A stretch of DNA of 64,000 bases, taken from positions 310,001-374,000 of the forward strand of contig NZ_SULM01000004.1 in the NCBI RefSeq assembly GCF_005250615.1, in the 5' to 3' direction. The notes beneath the pieces are model-generated. The model did no database searches, was not told the DNA's origin, and worked only from the letters and a program-made list of their open reading frames with translations. This stretch comes from Pseudomonas rhizoryzae. Its GTDB lineage: Bacteria; Pseudomonadota; Gammaproteobacteria; Pseudomonadales; Pseudomonadaceae. Made by a program: the position numbers and the translations under genes. Shown here piece after piece: positions 1 through 7,820 of the stretch. Each line of letters starts with the position of its first letter. Within the stretch, counting starts at the first letter, position 1.

Positions 1-115
1 TCTTGGCGATAAGGTCGGGACGGTCTTTGGATGTTTTACGAATTGCCCTTGCGCAGGCTGGGCCGCGGGTATTCTGCAGCGGTCGGTCTCGCGTTCGACA
101 TGACAGGAGCACAAG

Positions 116-1294
116 ATGAGTTGGGCCGGCCCTGATACCGAAACGTTAGGCAAGACCGCGCACCCGGTACGGATGGCGGAACGTCCCCTGGAGCCAGGCA
201 GACCGCTGTTGCTCTGCCTGGCGCATCTGCGCTGGAGCTTCGTCTACCAGCGCCCGCAACACGAGATGGTGCGCTTCGCCGATCACTACAACGTGCTCTA
301 TTGCGAAGAGCCCCTGGACGCGGCGGACGCTAAGGCGCATCTGGACGTGCGCGTGGAAGAGAACGGCGTGCGGGTGCTGGTGCCGCGGTTGCCCGCAGGG
401 CTGTCGAGCGAAGGGCGCGCGAGTGCCCAGCGAGAGCTCTTGCAGACCTATCTGCGCGAATTGCAGATGCCGGTGGCGGTGGCCTGGTACTTCACGCCCA
501 TGGCGCTCGATTACGCCGCTGAGATACCCGCGCAGACCCTCGTATACGATTGCATGGACGAACTGTCCGCCTTTCGTGGCGCGCCTCCGGCGCTGCTGGA
601 GCGGGAGGCGCAATTGCTTGAGCGCGCCGATCTGGTCTTCACCGGCGGCTACAGCCTCTACGAAGCCAAGCGCGACCGGCATCCACGGGTATTTCCCTTT
701 CCCAGCAGCGTGGACGTGGCGCATTTCGGCCAGGCCCGCGAAGCCTTGCCGGAACCTATCGATCAAGCGGACCTGGCGCGGCCGCGACTGGGCTTCTATG
801 GCGTGATCGACGAGCGCCTGGATCTTGCGCTGCTGGCAGCGGTGGCCCGGCTGCGACCGCACTGGCAGTGGGTGATGCTGGGGCCGGTGGTCAAGATAGC
901 GCCCGACAGCCTGCCGCAATTGCCCAATCTGCATTACCTGGGCGGCAAGACCTACGATGAATTGCCCGCCTACCTGGCCGGCTGGGACGTGGCCCTGATG
1001 CCCTTCGCCCTGAACGAAGCCACGCGCTTCATCAGCCCCACCAAGACGCCCGAATACCTGGCGGGGGGCTGTCCGGTGGTCTCGACGCCCATCACCGATG
1101 TGGTGCGTAGCTACGGCGACAGCGGCGTGGTCTGGATCGCCGAGGGCGCCGAGGCCTTTGTCGCCGCCTGTGAGGCGGCCCTGGCGAGTCGTGCCGAACG
1201 CGACGCCTTCCTGGCGCGTGCCGATGCTCTGCTGACCGGGATGTCCTGGGACAGCACCTGTGACCTGATGCGGGAGAAGATCCAATGGCGGTAA
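116..1294 (+). CDS. Glycosyltransferase, GT4-like fold
   Basis: A 392-residue cytoplasmic glycosyltransferase, first readable gene of an overlapping glycan operon. The C-terminal half holds a GT4-type nucleotide-sugar region around residues 300-335, with TKTPEYLAGGCPVVSTP resembling the family's conserved E and glycine-rich turn. I see no signal peptide or membrane span. The ATG is chosen because AGGAG lies seven bases upstream; an open frame entering from the window edge ends at TGA overlapping this ATG, so an unseen upstream gene may be translationally coupled. The 3' end overlaps the UDP-galactopyranose mutase start by 10 bases. With that neighbour, the donor may be UDP-galactofuranose, but acceptor and donor are inferred from context only. 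Confidence 0.8.
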   Translation: MSWAGPDTETLGKTAHPVRMAERPLEPGRPLLLCLAHLRWSFVYQRPQHEMVRFADHYNVLYCEEPLDAADAKAHLDVRVEENGVRVLVPRLPAGLSSEGRASAQRELLQTYLRELQMPVAVAWYFTPMALDYAAEIPAQTLVYDCMDELSAFRGAPPALLEREAQLLERADLVFTGGYSLYEAKRDRHPRVFPFPSSVDVAHFGQAREALPEPIDQADLARPRLGFYGVIDERLDLALLAAVARLRPHWQWVMLGPVVKIAPDSLPQLPNLHYLGGKTYDELPAYLAGWDVALMPFALNEATRFISPTKTPEYLAGGCPVVSTPITDVVRSYGDSGVVWIAEGAEAFVAACEAALASRAERDAFLARADALLTGMSWDSTCDLMREKIQWR

Positions 1295-2463
1295 CGGCGC
1301 TGGAGCGTTTCGATTATCTGATCGTGGGGGCTGGCTTCGCCGGCAGCGTGCTGGCGGAGCGTCTCGCCGCCGGGCTGGGCAAGCGCGTGCTGGTGGTGGA
1401 TCGGCGGCCGCATATCGGCGGCAATGCCTACGACCACTACGACGATGCCGGCGTCCTGGTGCATCGCTATGGTCCGCATATCTTCCACACCAATTCCCAG
1501 CGCATCGTCGACTACCTGTCGCGCTTCACCGAATGGCGCCCCTACGAGCATCGGGTGCTGGCCGATGTCGACGGCCAGCAGGTGCCCATCCCGATCAACC
1601 TGACCACCCTCAATCGGCTCTACGGTCTGGAACTGGACGAGCAGGGCGCTGAAGCCTTTCTCGCTGCCCGTGCCGAGCCGGTCGAGGACATCCGCACCTC
1701 CGAAGACGTGGTGATCAACCAGGTGGGGCGCGAACTCTACGAGACCTTTTTCCGCGGCTATACCCGCAAGCAGTGGGGTCTGGACCCCTCGCAGCTGGAT
1801 CGCTCGGTGACCGCGCGGGTGCCGACCCGCACCACCACCGACGACCGCTACTTCGGCGACACCTTCCAGCAGATGCCGCTGCATGGTTACACCCGGATGT
1901 TCGAGCGAATGCTCGATCACCCCAACATCAAGGTGATGGTGAACACTGATTACCGCGAGATTCGCGAGCTGATCCCGCACGAGCATCTGGTCTACAGCGG
2001 GCCGATCGACGAATTCTTCGACTATCGCTTCGGGCGCCTGCCGTATCGCTCCCTGACCTTCAAGCATGAGACGCGCGACCAGCCACGCTTCCAGCCGGTC
2101 GCCGTGGTCAACTACCCCAGCGAGGCGGTGCCCTACACCCGTATCACCGAGTACAAGCACCTCACGGGGCAGACCCATGCGCGCACCAGCCTGACCTACG
2201 AATACCCCAGCGCGGAAGGCGAGCCCTACTACCCGATTCCACGCCCGGAGAATGCCGAGCTCTATCGGCGTTACCAGCACCTGGCGGAAGCGACGCCCCA
2301 CGTCATCTTCATCGGCCGGCTGGGGACCTATCGTTACTACAACATGGACCAGGTGGTGGGCCAGGCGCTGGCCGCCTACAAGCGCATCGAGGAAGCGGAG
2401 CGGGGTCCGGCTGCGGGTGAGAGCGCCGAACATCACGAAAGTCTGGCGCGGCAGGCGCCGTGA
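1285..2463 (+). CDS. glf: UDP-galactopyranose mutase
   Basis: Flavoenzyme converting UDP-galactopyranose to UDP-galactofuranose in the cytoplasm. The N-terminus has the dinucleotide-binding VGAGFAGSVLAERLA (about residues 14-28), followed by the family's HIGGNAYDHYD and GPHIFHTN segments. The C-terminus has RLGTYRYYNMDQVVGQAL, typical of the FAD-contacting end of Glf. Length 392 residues matches the family. It overlaps the glycosyltransferase by 10 bases and the next gene by 4 bases (GTGA), so the genes are almost certainly co-translated. Presence of Glf predicts galactofuranose in the product of this operon. Confidence 0.95.
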   Translation: MAVTALERFDYLIVGAGFAGSVLAERLAAGLGKRVLVVDRRPHIGGNAYDHYDDAGVLVHRYGPHIFHTNSQRIVDYLSRFTEWRPYEHRVLADVDGQQVPIPINLTTLNRLYGLELDEQGAEAFLAARAEPVEDIRTSEDVVINQVGRELYETFFRGYTRKQWGLDPSQLDRSVTARVPTRTTTDDRYFGDTFQQMPLHGYTRMFERMLDHPNIKVMVNTDYREIRELIPHEHLVYSGPIDEFFDYRFGRLPYRSLTFKHETRDQPRFQPVAVVNYPSEAVPYTRITEYKHLTGQTHARTSLTYEYPSAEGEPYYPIPRPENAELYRRYQHLAEATPHVIFIGRLGTYRYYNMDQVVGQALAAYKRIEEAERGPAAGESAEHHESLARQAP

Positions 2464-3593
2464 GGGATGCGATGACCCCTGACGCCCCGTTCCAGAGTTT
2501 CTTCATGGCCGGTTTCGAATGTTCCTGCCACCGCCGGGCCGATGGTCGGCGGCTGGACCTGCTCGCCAGCACCGCCCACGACCGCTGGGCGGCGCAGGAC
2601 TATGACGCCGTGGCGGCCCAGGGCCTGCGTACCGTGCGGGACGGCATTCGCTGGCACCGGGTGGAAAGCCAGCCGGGGCACTACGACTGGGCGAGCGTCC
2701 TGCCGCAACTCCGGGCGGCGCAGGCGGCCGGCGTCCAGGTGATCTGGGACCTCTGCCACTACGGCTGGCCTGACTACCTGGATATCTGGCGCCCGGCCTT
2801 CGTCGAGGCCTTCGCCCGCTTCGCCGCGGCCTTCGTCCGGCTGCTGCGGGAGGAGGGCGAGATCCAGCCGTGCCTGGCGCCCATCAATGAGATCTCCTAC
2901 TGGGCCTGGGCCGGGGGCGACCAGGGACTGTTCAATCCCACCGCCCGCGGCCGCGGCCAGGAACTCAAGCACCAATTGGTCCGGGCCAGTATCGCCGCCA
3001 TCGAGGCGATTCGTGCCGAGCTGCCCGGTACGCGCTTCGTCGCGGTCGATCCGCTCATCAACGTGGTGGCCCGCCGACCCGAGCAACGCGAGGTGGCCGA
3101 GGCGCATCGCCAGGCCCAATTCGAGGCCTGGGACCTGCTCAGTGGCCGCCAGTGGCCGGGCCTGGGCGGTCGCCCCGACTACCTGGACATCCTTGGCCTG
3201 AATTACTACTCGGACAACCAGTGGTATCTTGGCGGTGGCACCCTGGCGCCGGAAGATCCGGCCTATCGACCGCTGCAAGGCATGCTCACCGAGCTCCATC
3301 AACGCTACGGCCGTCCGCTGTTGATCGCCGAGACCGGCGCGGAAGGCCCGCTGCGGGCGAGCTGGCTGGACTACGTCGCCGATCAGGTCGGGCGCGCCAT
3401 CCGCCAGGGCGTGCCGGTGCAGGGCATCTGTCTCTATCCGGTGCTCGACTATCCCGGTTGGAATGATGACCGCCTCTGTCCCACCGGGCTGTTCGGCATG
3501 GCGGATGGGGCAGGGCGGCGCACCCTCTATGCGCCGCTCGCCGAGGTCTTGCAGCGGCATCGTCAAAGCCTGGAAGGTAGGAGTCCTGCATGA
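2460..3593 (+). CDS. Clan-A glycoside hydrolase (GH1-like)
   Basis: A 377-residue TIM-barrel glycosidase. The retaining-enzyme pair is visible: acid/base Glu in APINEISYW near residue 144 and nucleophile Glu in LIAETGAEG near residue 291. The middle has DILGLNYYS, a GH1-like barrel segment. No signal peptide is seen, so it probably acts in the cytoplasm. The GTG at 2460 overlaps the glf stop; an ATG at 2472 preceded by GAGGGATGCG is an equally good start. Its position inside a glycan operon suggests trimming or turnover of the polymer; true substrate unknown. Confidence 0.75.
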   Translation: MRDAMTPDAPFQSFFMAGFECSCHRRADGRRLDLLASTAHDRWAAQDYDAVAAQGLRTVRDGIRWHRVESQPGHYDWASVLPQLRAAQAAGVQVIWDLCHYGWPDYLDIWRPAFVEAFARFAAAFVRLLREEGEIQPCLAPINEISYWAWAGGDQGLFNPTARGRGQELKHQLVRASIAAIEAIRAELPGTRFVAVDPLINVVARRPEQREVAEAHRQAQFEAWDLLSGRQWPGLGGRPDYLDILGLNYYSDNQWYLGGGTLAPEDPAYRPLQGMLTELHQRYGRPLLIAETGAEGPLRASWLDYVADQVGRAIRQGVPVQGICLYPVLDYPGWNDDRLCPTGLFGMADGAGRRTLYAPLAEVLQRHRQSLEGRSPA

Positions 3594-5356
3594 AAGCGTC
3601 CGCTCGACTCGAGCGCCGGCGGGCCGAGTGGCCCTTGCCGGAGCGGGTCGGCGCCTTCCTTTGGCGTTATGTCCGCCTGCGGCCCTGGCATTTCGGCGGC
3701 CTGCTGTTGCTGGTGATAGGGGCGGCGACCTGCGCGGTGGCGGTGCAGTACGGCATGAAGCTGCTGGTCGATGCCATGGCCGATCCCGGACACCGCGCCC
3801 AGGTGTGGAGTCCGTTCTGGCTGTTCATCTCGCTGATCGTGCTGGAAAACCTGTTCTGGCGCCTTGGCGGCTGGCTCGGTTGCCGCACGGTGGTGGCCAG
3901 TTGCGCGGACATGCGCGTCGACCTGTTCCGCTACCTCACCGGGCACCCGATGCACTATTTCGCCCAGCACTTCGCCGGGGCCCTGGGCAATCGGGTTTCC
4001 GCCACCGGGACGGCCGCGGGTGCCATCTATGGCGGCCTGGCCTGGAAGATCATGCCGCCCTGCGTCGACTTCATCGGCGCGGTGGTGGTGCTCTGCACCG
4101 TGGATCTGCGCATGGCAGCGGCGCTGGTCGCCTTCGTGGTGATCGTGGCCCTGGTGATCACCACCTTCGGCATCCGCGGGCGGGCGCGGCACCAGCGCTT
4201 CGCTGCCCAGTCGGCGCGGGTCAGTGGCGAGCTGGTGGACCTGGTGCAGAACGTCTGGACCATCAAGGCCTTTTCCGCACGGGAGCGCGAGGTGCAGCGC
4301 TTCGCCCAGGCGGTCGGCGTGGAGGCCCGCGCCCAAAGACGCAGCTGGATGCACCTGGAGAAGGCGCGGGTGCTGCACGACACCTGCCTGTCGCTGATGG
4401 CCGGTGGCATGCTGGCCTGGGCCATCGCCCTCTGGACCCGCGGCGGCATCACCGCGGGCGACGTGGTCATGGTCAGCGCCCTGACCTTTCGCATCCTGCA
4501 CGGCTCCCGGGATCTGGCCCTGGCGCTGGTAGACACCACCCAGCAACTGAGCGCCATCGGCGAAACCCTGCGCATCCTCATCCAGCCGCACGCCCAGAGC
4601 GACGTCGAGCGGCCACTGGTGCAGGCGCGCGGTGCCCTGCGCTTCGAGGGCGTGCACTATCGTTATCCCGATGGTCGCCATGTGTTCCAGGGCCTCAGTC
4701 TGCAGGTGCCGGCCGGGCAGAAGGTCGGGTTGGTCGGCCCCTCGGGGGCGGGAAAATCCACCCTGATCGGCCTGCTGCAGCGCCTCGACGATGTCCAGCA
4801 GGGCCAGATCCGCATCGACGGCGAAGACATCCGCTCGGTCAGCCAGGACAGCCTGCGCCAGCGCATCGCCGTGGTGCCCCAGGAAACGGCGCTGTTCAAC
4901 CGCAGCATCCGCGAGAACATCCGCTATGGCCGCCCCGAGGCCAGCGATGCCGAGGTGGAGGAGGCCGCCCAGCATGCCTATTGCGATGACTTCATCCGCC
5001 AACTACCCCAGGGTTACGACACCCCCGTCGGCGAGCGCGGGGTGCTGCTGTCCGGTGGCCAGCGCCAGCGCCTCGGCATCGCCCGGGCCTTTCTCAAGGA
5101 TGCGCCCATTCTCATCCTCGACGAGGCGACCTCGGCGCTGGACAGCCACTCCGAGACGGTCATCCAGCGGGCGCTGCTGGAGCTGATGGAAGGGCGTACC
5201 GTCCTGGCGGTGGCCCATCGACTCTCCACCCTGAGTGGCTTCGACCGCATCCTGGTACTGGAACAGGGCGTCATCGTCGAGGATGGGCCGCCGCAACAAT
5301 TGCGCGAGGAGGACGGCCGCTTCGCCGCGCTCTGGGAGTTGCAGGCGGCGCAGTAG
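3590..5356 (+). CDS. ABC exporter, fused permease-ATPase (MsbA-like)
   Basis: A 588-residue half-transporter. The N-terminal part (about 25-330) has several hydrophobic segments of an ABC type IV exporter; the C-terminal nucleotide-binding domain has Walker A GPSGAGKST near residue 383, signature LSGGQRQR, Walker [12 protein letters not shown] and H-loop VAHRLS. Such dimers flip lipid-linked sugars, lipids or peptides across the inner membrane. It is the last gene of the overlapping operon (ATGA overlap at 3590) and is the natural exporter for a glycan made by the three upstream genes. Substrate is inferred from context. Confidence 0.88.
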   Translation: MKASARLERRRAEWPLPERVGAFLWRYVRLRPWHFGGLLLLVIGAATCAVAVQYGMKLLVDAMADPGHRAQVWSPFWLFISLIVLENLFWRLGGWLGCRTVVASCADMRVDLFRYLTGHPMHYFAQHFAGALGNRVSATGTAAGAIYGGLAWKIMPPCVDFIGAVVVLCTVDLRMAAALVAFVVIVALVITTFGIRGRARHQRFAAQSARVSGELVDLVQNVWTIKAFSAREREVQRFAQAVGVEARAQRRSWMHLEKARVLHDTCLSLMAGGMLAWAIALWTRGGITAGDVVMVSALTFRILHGSRDLALALVDTTQQLSAIGETLRILIQPHAQSDVERPLVQARGALRFEGVHYRYPDGRHVFQGLSLQVPAGQKVGLVGPSGAGKSTLIGLLQRLDDVQQGQIRIDGEDIRSVSQDSLRQRIAVVPQETALFNRSIRENIRYGRPEASDAEVEEAAQHAYCDDFIRQLPQGYDTPVGERGVLLSGGQRQRLGIARAFLKDAPILILDEATSALDSHSETVIQRALLELMEGRTVLAVAHRLSTLSGFDRILVLEQGVIVEDGPPQQLREEDGRFAALWELQAAQ

Positions 5357-5388
5357 CAGCCTGTGCCGCTGCTAAGTCCTTGTATGGC

Positions 5389-5416
5389 TTGCAACTTCAC
5401 CCCAACCGCGTAGAAT
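5389..5416 (+). promoter_or_regulatory. Sigma-70 promoter of ffs
   Basis: TTGCAA (5389-5394) and TAGAAT (5411-5416) are separated by 16 bases and lie just upstream of the 4.5S RNA. The predicted start is near 5423, so a short leader containing the hairpin CCTCACC-TCA-GGGTGAGG would be removed from the transcript. Confidence 0.75.
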
Positions 5417-5442
5417 GGCGCACCTCACCTCAGGGTGAGGCG

Positions 5443-5560
5443 TTATGGTGGCTCCGTCGGTCCCCCCGCAACGATCAGCCGTGAACCCGGTCAGGCCCGG
5501 AAGGGAGCAGCCGCAGCGGTGATGTCGTGTGCCGGGGTGTGGCTGGCGGGGCCACCTCCA
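5443..5560 (+). ncRNA. ffs: 4.5S signal recognition particle RNA
   Basis: Small bacterial SRP RNA that binds Ffh for co-translational membrane targeting. The apical Ffh-binding region reads GGTCAGGCCCGGAAGGGAGC with the GGAA tetraloop, and the closing stem pairs GGTGGC (from about 5447) with GCCACC (5551-5556). This copy is complete and has its own promoter. The integrated element recombined in the 3' half, and the element's copy of that half rebuilds an intact gene here, leaving the remnant at 17181-17264. Confidence 0.95.
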
Positions 5561-5568
5561 TTTCTGCT
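5485..5568 (+). repeat. attL, 84-bp direct repeat in ffs
   Basis: This stretch, from ACCCGGTCAGGCCC to CCATTTCTGCT, is repeated exactly at 17181-17264. Flanking sequence differs immediately outside (GTGA before it here, CAAT at the other copy; AAGTAATT after it here, CCAGCTTT there). It includes the 3' half of ffs plus eight bases beyond it, so it is the left attachment site of the element. Confidence 0.95.
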
Positions 5569-5610
5569 AAGTAATTGTTTTACTTAGACATTCTCCGCTC
5601 TAGATTCCTT

Positions 5611-5646
5611 TGTGTGACAGCCGTTTAGCACGCTCCTGTGTGACAG
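5611..5646 (+). promoter_or_regulatory. Integrase arm-type sites, attL side
   Basis: Two copies of TGTGTGACAG, at 5611-5620 and 5637-5646, start 26 bases apart. The same nonamer occurs three times beside attR with starts exactly 13 bases apart. Paired direct repeats in both arms of an att site are the usual pattern for tyrosine-integrase arm binding. The rest of 5569-5797 shows no gene. Confidence 0.7.
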
Positions 5647-5797
5647 GGTGAGTGCGTGATGCTGATCCTATCTGCTTTGCCTCCTCCCAGCAAAACCTAC
5701 CTAGCTTAGCCATTCGTCGCCGCCGTACGGATACGGCATTGCCATGCGAATCAGCTAACATCTTTGGCATCAAGCCATCTCATAAGGTAGGGACACC

Positions 5798-6112
5798 ATG
5801 AGCGACAAGCTTTTCCTTCTGCAAAGCCAAAAGAAATCTACTAGTCACGTCCTTCACCTGATTTTGTCTGTAATTACAGGCGGGTTATGGCTGATAGTCT
5901 GGTTTTGTGTGGCAATGAGTAATAAGTCCCACAATAATCGTATCCAAGGCGATATGAATCGCTTCTTTAGCTACAAAGCTCAGGGTATGAGTGATGTTGA
6001 AGCATATCAGCATGAGGCTAAAGATATAGCTGAGCAGAAAAAACTCAAGGTGCGGGCTTTCCTCGTTATAGCTGGTTTAATTTTTGTCTTATATATGATT
6101 AACCACTCGTGA
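5798..6112 (+). CDS. Small two-span membrane protein, cargo of element
   Basis: A 104-residue protein with two hydrophobic segments, about residues 18-40 (HVLHLILSVITGGLWLIVWF) and 87-101 near the C-terminus, with a charged cytoplasmic-type middle. Start ATG has AGGTAGGGA upstream. It is the first gene inside attL and points away from the main gene block, sharing a 4-base overlap with the next gene. Function is not recognisable. Genes in this position in satellites and prophages are often cargo such as exclusion or anti-phage factors; that is only a positional hint. Confidence 0.7.
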   Translation: MSDKLFLLQSQKKSTSHVLHLILSVITGGLWLIVWFCVAMSNKSHNNRIQGDMNRFFSYKAQGMSDVEAYQHEAKDIAEQKKLKVRAFLVIAGLIFVLYMINHS

Positions 6113-6414
6113 GATTGACGTTATCACATTTGTGCTGTTCTTTTGTCTTCTACCTAAGTCCGGTGCACGCTAAGACCATGGAAGACTGCATTATGGCCGC
6201 CGCGACGGTGCAGTCGGCTGCTCACCAGAGAGATAGAGGGGCGGGTGTTGGGCAAGTTGGGTTAAACATATGGAAGTCTGGAAAGTCCGATGGTGAGTCG
6301 GAAGAGCAGATTGCCAATGAGATAAAGCTTGCTAAGATTGCCTTTAATCACCCTGGGTGGTCGCCGGATAAGCTCTATAGTAGAACGCTGGACGTCTGCG
6401 TTGGTAAAATGTAA
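6109..6414 (+). CDS. Small putative secreted protein, cargo of element
   Basis: A 101-residue protein of unknown function starting with GTG that overlaps the preceding stop (GTGA). The N-terminus is hydrophobic (residues 3-17) and ends in PVHAK, a plausible signal peptidase I site, so an export signal is likely. Two cysteines remain in the mature part (near 27 and 97), which could form a disulfide. Probably co-translated with the membrane protein before it; the pair may act together at the envelope. Confidence 0.6.
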   Translation: MRLTLSHLCCSFVFYLSPVHAKTMEDCIMAAATVQSAAHQRDRGAGVGQVGLNIWKSGKSDGESEEQIANEIKLAKIAFNHPGWSPDKLYSRTLDVCVGKM

Positions 6415-6434
6415 GGAGGCGAAAAGCCTCCTTT
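6413..6434. terminator. Bidirectional terminator hairpin
   Basis: AAGGAGGC (6413-6420) and GCCTCCTT (6426-6433) form a stem with a GAAAA loop, followed by T residues on the plus side and A-rich sequence for the minus side. It lies between the convergent cargo pair and the end of the minus-strand block. Confidence 0.7.
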
Positions 6435-6437
6435 GGT

Positions 6438-6665
6438 TTATGCGGTAAATATTGTAGTTCTATTTTCGCTTATGAGCTCATTTAGAAGAAACAGGTATTT
6501 GGCTCTGTCATCTTCTTGGATGGCTTTGTCGAGAGCATAAATTACAGCCATTGCCTTTAGTATGTCATCAGGAAGAGGTTTATTTTCTTCCTGATAGGCT
6601 TTGATCGTGTCGGCAAGCCTATGCTTTAGCTCGTTAGCATGTTCCTTTTCTTCATCTGTAATCAT
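6438..6665 (-). CDS. Small hypothetical protein of element
   Basis: A 75-residue acidic, helical, soluble protein. I recognise no family. It starts ten bases after the stop of the coiled-coil membrane protein upstream, so it is probably the last gene of that small operon, ending at the bidirectional hairpin. The Shine-Dalgarno sequence is weak, consistent with translation coupled to the upstream gene. Confidence 0.55.
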   Translation of the reverse strand: MITDEEKEHANELKHRLADTIKAYQEENKPLPDDILKAMAVIYALDKAIQEDDRAKYLFLLNELISENRTTIFTA

Positions 6666-6675
6666 GATCGTTAGC

Positions 6676-7017
6676 TCAATGGTTGATGTTTTGATTTTGG
6701 CCTTGGGTTCGGAATCCCTGCTGCCCGTTCATTATGATTGTAGGTCGTTTCTCCAAGCTTTCCACACGTTGTTCAAGAATCCGTAAGCTTCGGCCTGTAT
6801 TGATCTGGTAAGTATCAAGGCTTTCATTCAAGGTATTGATCTTGTTCTCAAGGCGACCTTGCATCAAAGTAAGATTTCGCTGAGTCTCAATGGTGAGTTG
6901 GCTAATGCTCTCTTTGAACTCACGTTGCCAAGTGGAGCTCTGGCTCATCGACCAACAGATAGCAATGATTAGAGCGATGTTGGTAGTAGTGGTGATATGC
7001 TGGAAAGTGATCTTCAT
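6676..7017 (-). CDS. Membrane-anchored coiled-coil protein
   Basis: A 113-residue protein with one N-terminal hydrophobic segment (about residues 10-26, ALIIAICW within it) followed by a long predicted coiled coil (about 30-95). Start ATG has GAGGAG seven bases upstream and overlaps the stop of the preceding gene by four bases. Topology resembles small phage spanin-like or membrane-tether proteins, but no lipobox or spanin signature is present. Function unknown; could be an envelope factor of the element. Confidence 0.6.
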   Translation of the reverse strand: MKITFQHITTTTNIALIIAICWSMSQSSTWQREFKESISQLTIETQRNLTLMQGRLENKINTLNESLDTYQINTGRSLRILEQRVESLEKRPTIIMNGQQGFRTQGQNQNINH

Positions 7018-7211
7018 ACAAGCTCCTCAACAAGGCGGGAAAGAACAAGGCTTGATCCAACCTTTCTAGCTTTCTCATCTTTCAGAATTTTAGTAATAAA
7101 CCTGCCAATGCTCTGATCGGGATATTTGTCATTGAAGAGTTGAACAAGCTTAATAGGCAGTTCAATCGAGGTGCGATGACCTTTGAATTGATAGTTTGCG
7201 AATACGCGCAT
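7014..7211 (-). CDS. Small hypothetical protein, ribbon-helix-helix-like
   Basis: A 65-residue basic protein. HRTSIELPIKLVQLFNDKY followed by SIGRFITKILKDEKAR looks like a strand-helix-helix arrangement of the ribbon-helix-helix type, but the match is weak. Start ATG has GAGGT eight bases upstream. It overlaps the next gene by four bases. Confidence 0.55.
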   Translation of the reverse strand: MRVFANYQFKGHRTSIELPIKLVQLFNDKYPDQSIGRFITKILKDEKARKVGSSLVLSRLVEELV

Positions 7212-7283
7212 TTGATACCTCGGATAACGTTAATTTAATGATTTGAATACAGCATTCATGCGGCCTGTAGAGCACGAAAAGTA

Positions 7284-7311
7284 GCGGCCCGATACCTATG
7301 CCAGGGGCCGC
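7284..7311 (-). terminator. Hairpin downstream of the 137-residue gene
   Basis: GCGGCCC (7284-7290) pairs with GGGCCGC (7305-7311). On the minus strand it follows the stop at 7336 and is followed by TACTTTTC, so it may be a weak terminator. The U-run is short. Confidence 0.4.
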
Positions 7312-7335
7312 AGGTTTTACCCCTCACGAGAGGCT

Positions 7336-7749
7336 CTAGAGCGCTATACGGTATTTGGCAATGTAAGCCTTAGCTGCTACCAGACCCGTGTTGAACTGCT
7401 CGCTTAGATCGTTCTCACAAGCCTTAGGGTGAAGGTCCAGCCAGGAAGCAATTGCTGCTTCACGAGCATTGGCAGCGGGGGGCGATGGTTCCCAATCTTC
7501 CTTTGGAAAGGTGGGGAATGTCTTCCTACCACTAGGATTAAACTCTTCTGAAAGATATTTAGATTTGGATGCAAGATCGCAGATGTCAGGATAAGACTCT
7601 GGATTCTTCTTAATCCATTTGAAATACAGATCAAGAGTTTTATCGCTTGCAAGAATAAACTTATATTGTTCATTTTTTGCAGGAGGAAAGCTTGAAGAGA
7701 TGAAGCCTGTGATAAGATTACTATTTTTATTTAAAATGAAATACTGCAT
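7336..7749 (-). CDS. Hypothetical protein of element
   Basis: A 137-residue soluble protein with no family I recognise. A longer frame begins at 7773, but that start lies inside the terminator hairpin after the tape-measure gene, so the internal ATG at 7749 is preferred. The C-terminal third (EAAIASWLDLHPKACENDLS) looks helical. The gene is separated from the tail genes by a terminator, so it probably has its own promoter or relies on read-through. Confidence 0.5.
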   Translation of the reverse strand: MQYFILNKNSNLITGFISSSFPPAKNEQYKFILASDKTLDLYFKWIKKNPESYPDICDLASKSKYLSEEFNPSGRKTFPTFPKEDWEPSPPAANAREAAIASWLDLHPKACENDLSEQFNTGLVAAKAYIAKYRIAL

Positions 7750-7760
7750 AAATTTCTCAC

Positions 7761-7783
7761 AAAAAAGCCCCAATCAAGGGGCT
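7761..7783 (-). terminator. Rho-independent terminator after tape-measure gene
   Basis: On the minus strand AGCCCC-TTGATT-GGGGCT is followed directly by TTTTTT. It sits 38 bases after the tape-measure stop and ends the tail-gene transcript. Confidence 0.8.
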
Positions 7784-7820
7784 GTATTGTTGTTGTGGGG
7801 AAGGGAGTATTGGTGAACGG

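Noticed and set aside
3-119. Open frame entering from the left edge and ending TGA over the first ATG.
   Set aside because: Only 38 codons are visible, with no recognisable content and low third-position GC; mentioned under the first gene but not called.
1111-2436. Long minus-strand open frames opposite the glycan operon and many other GC-rich genes.
   Set aside because: They are antisense shadows created by high-GC codon use; no family content or start sites.
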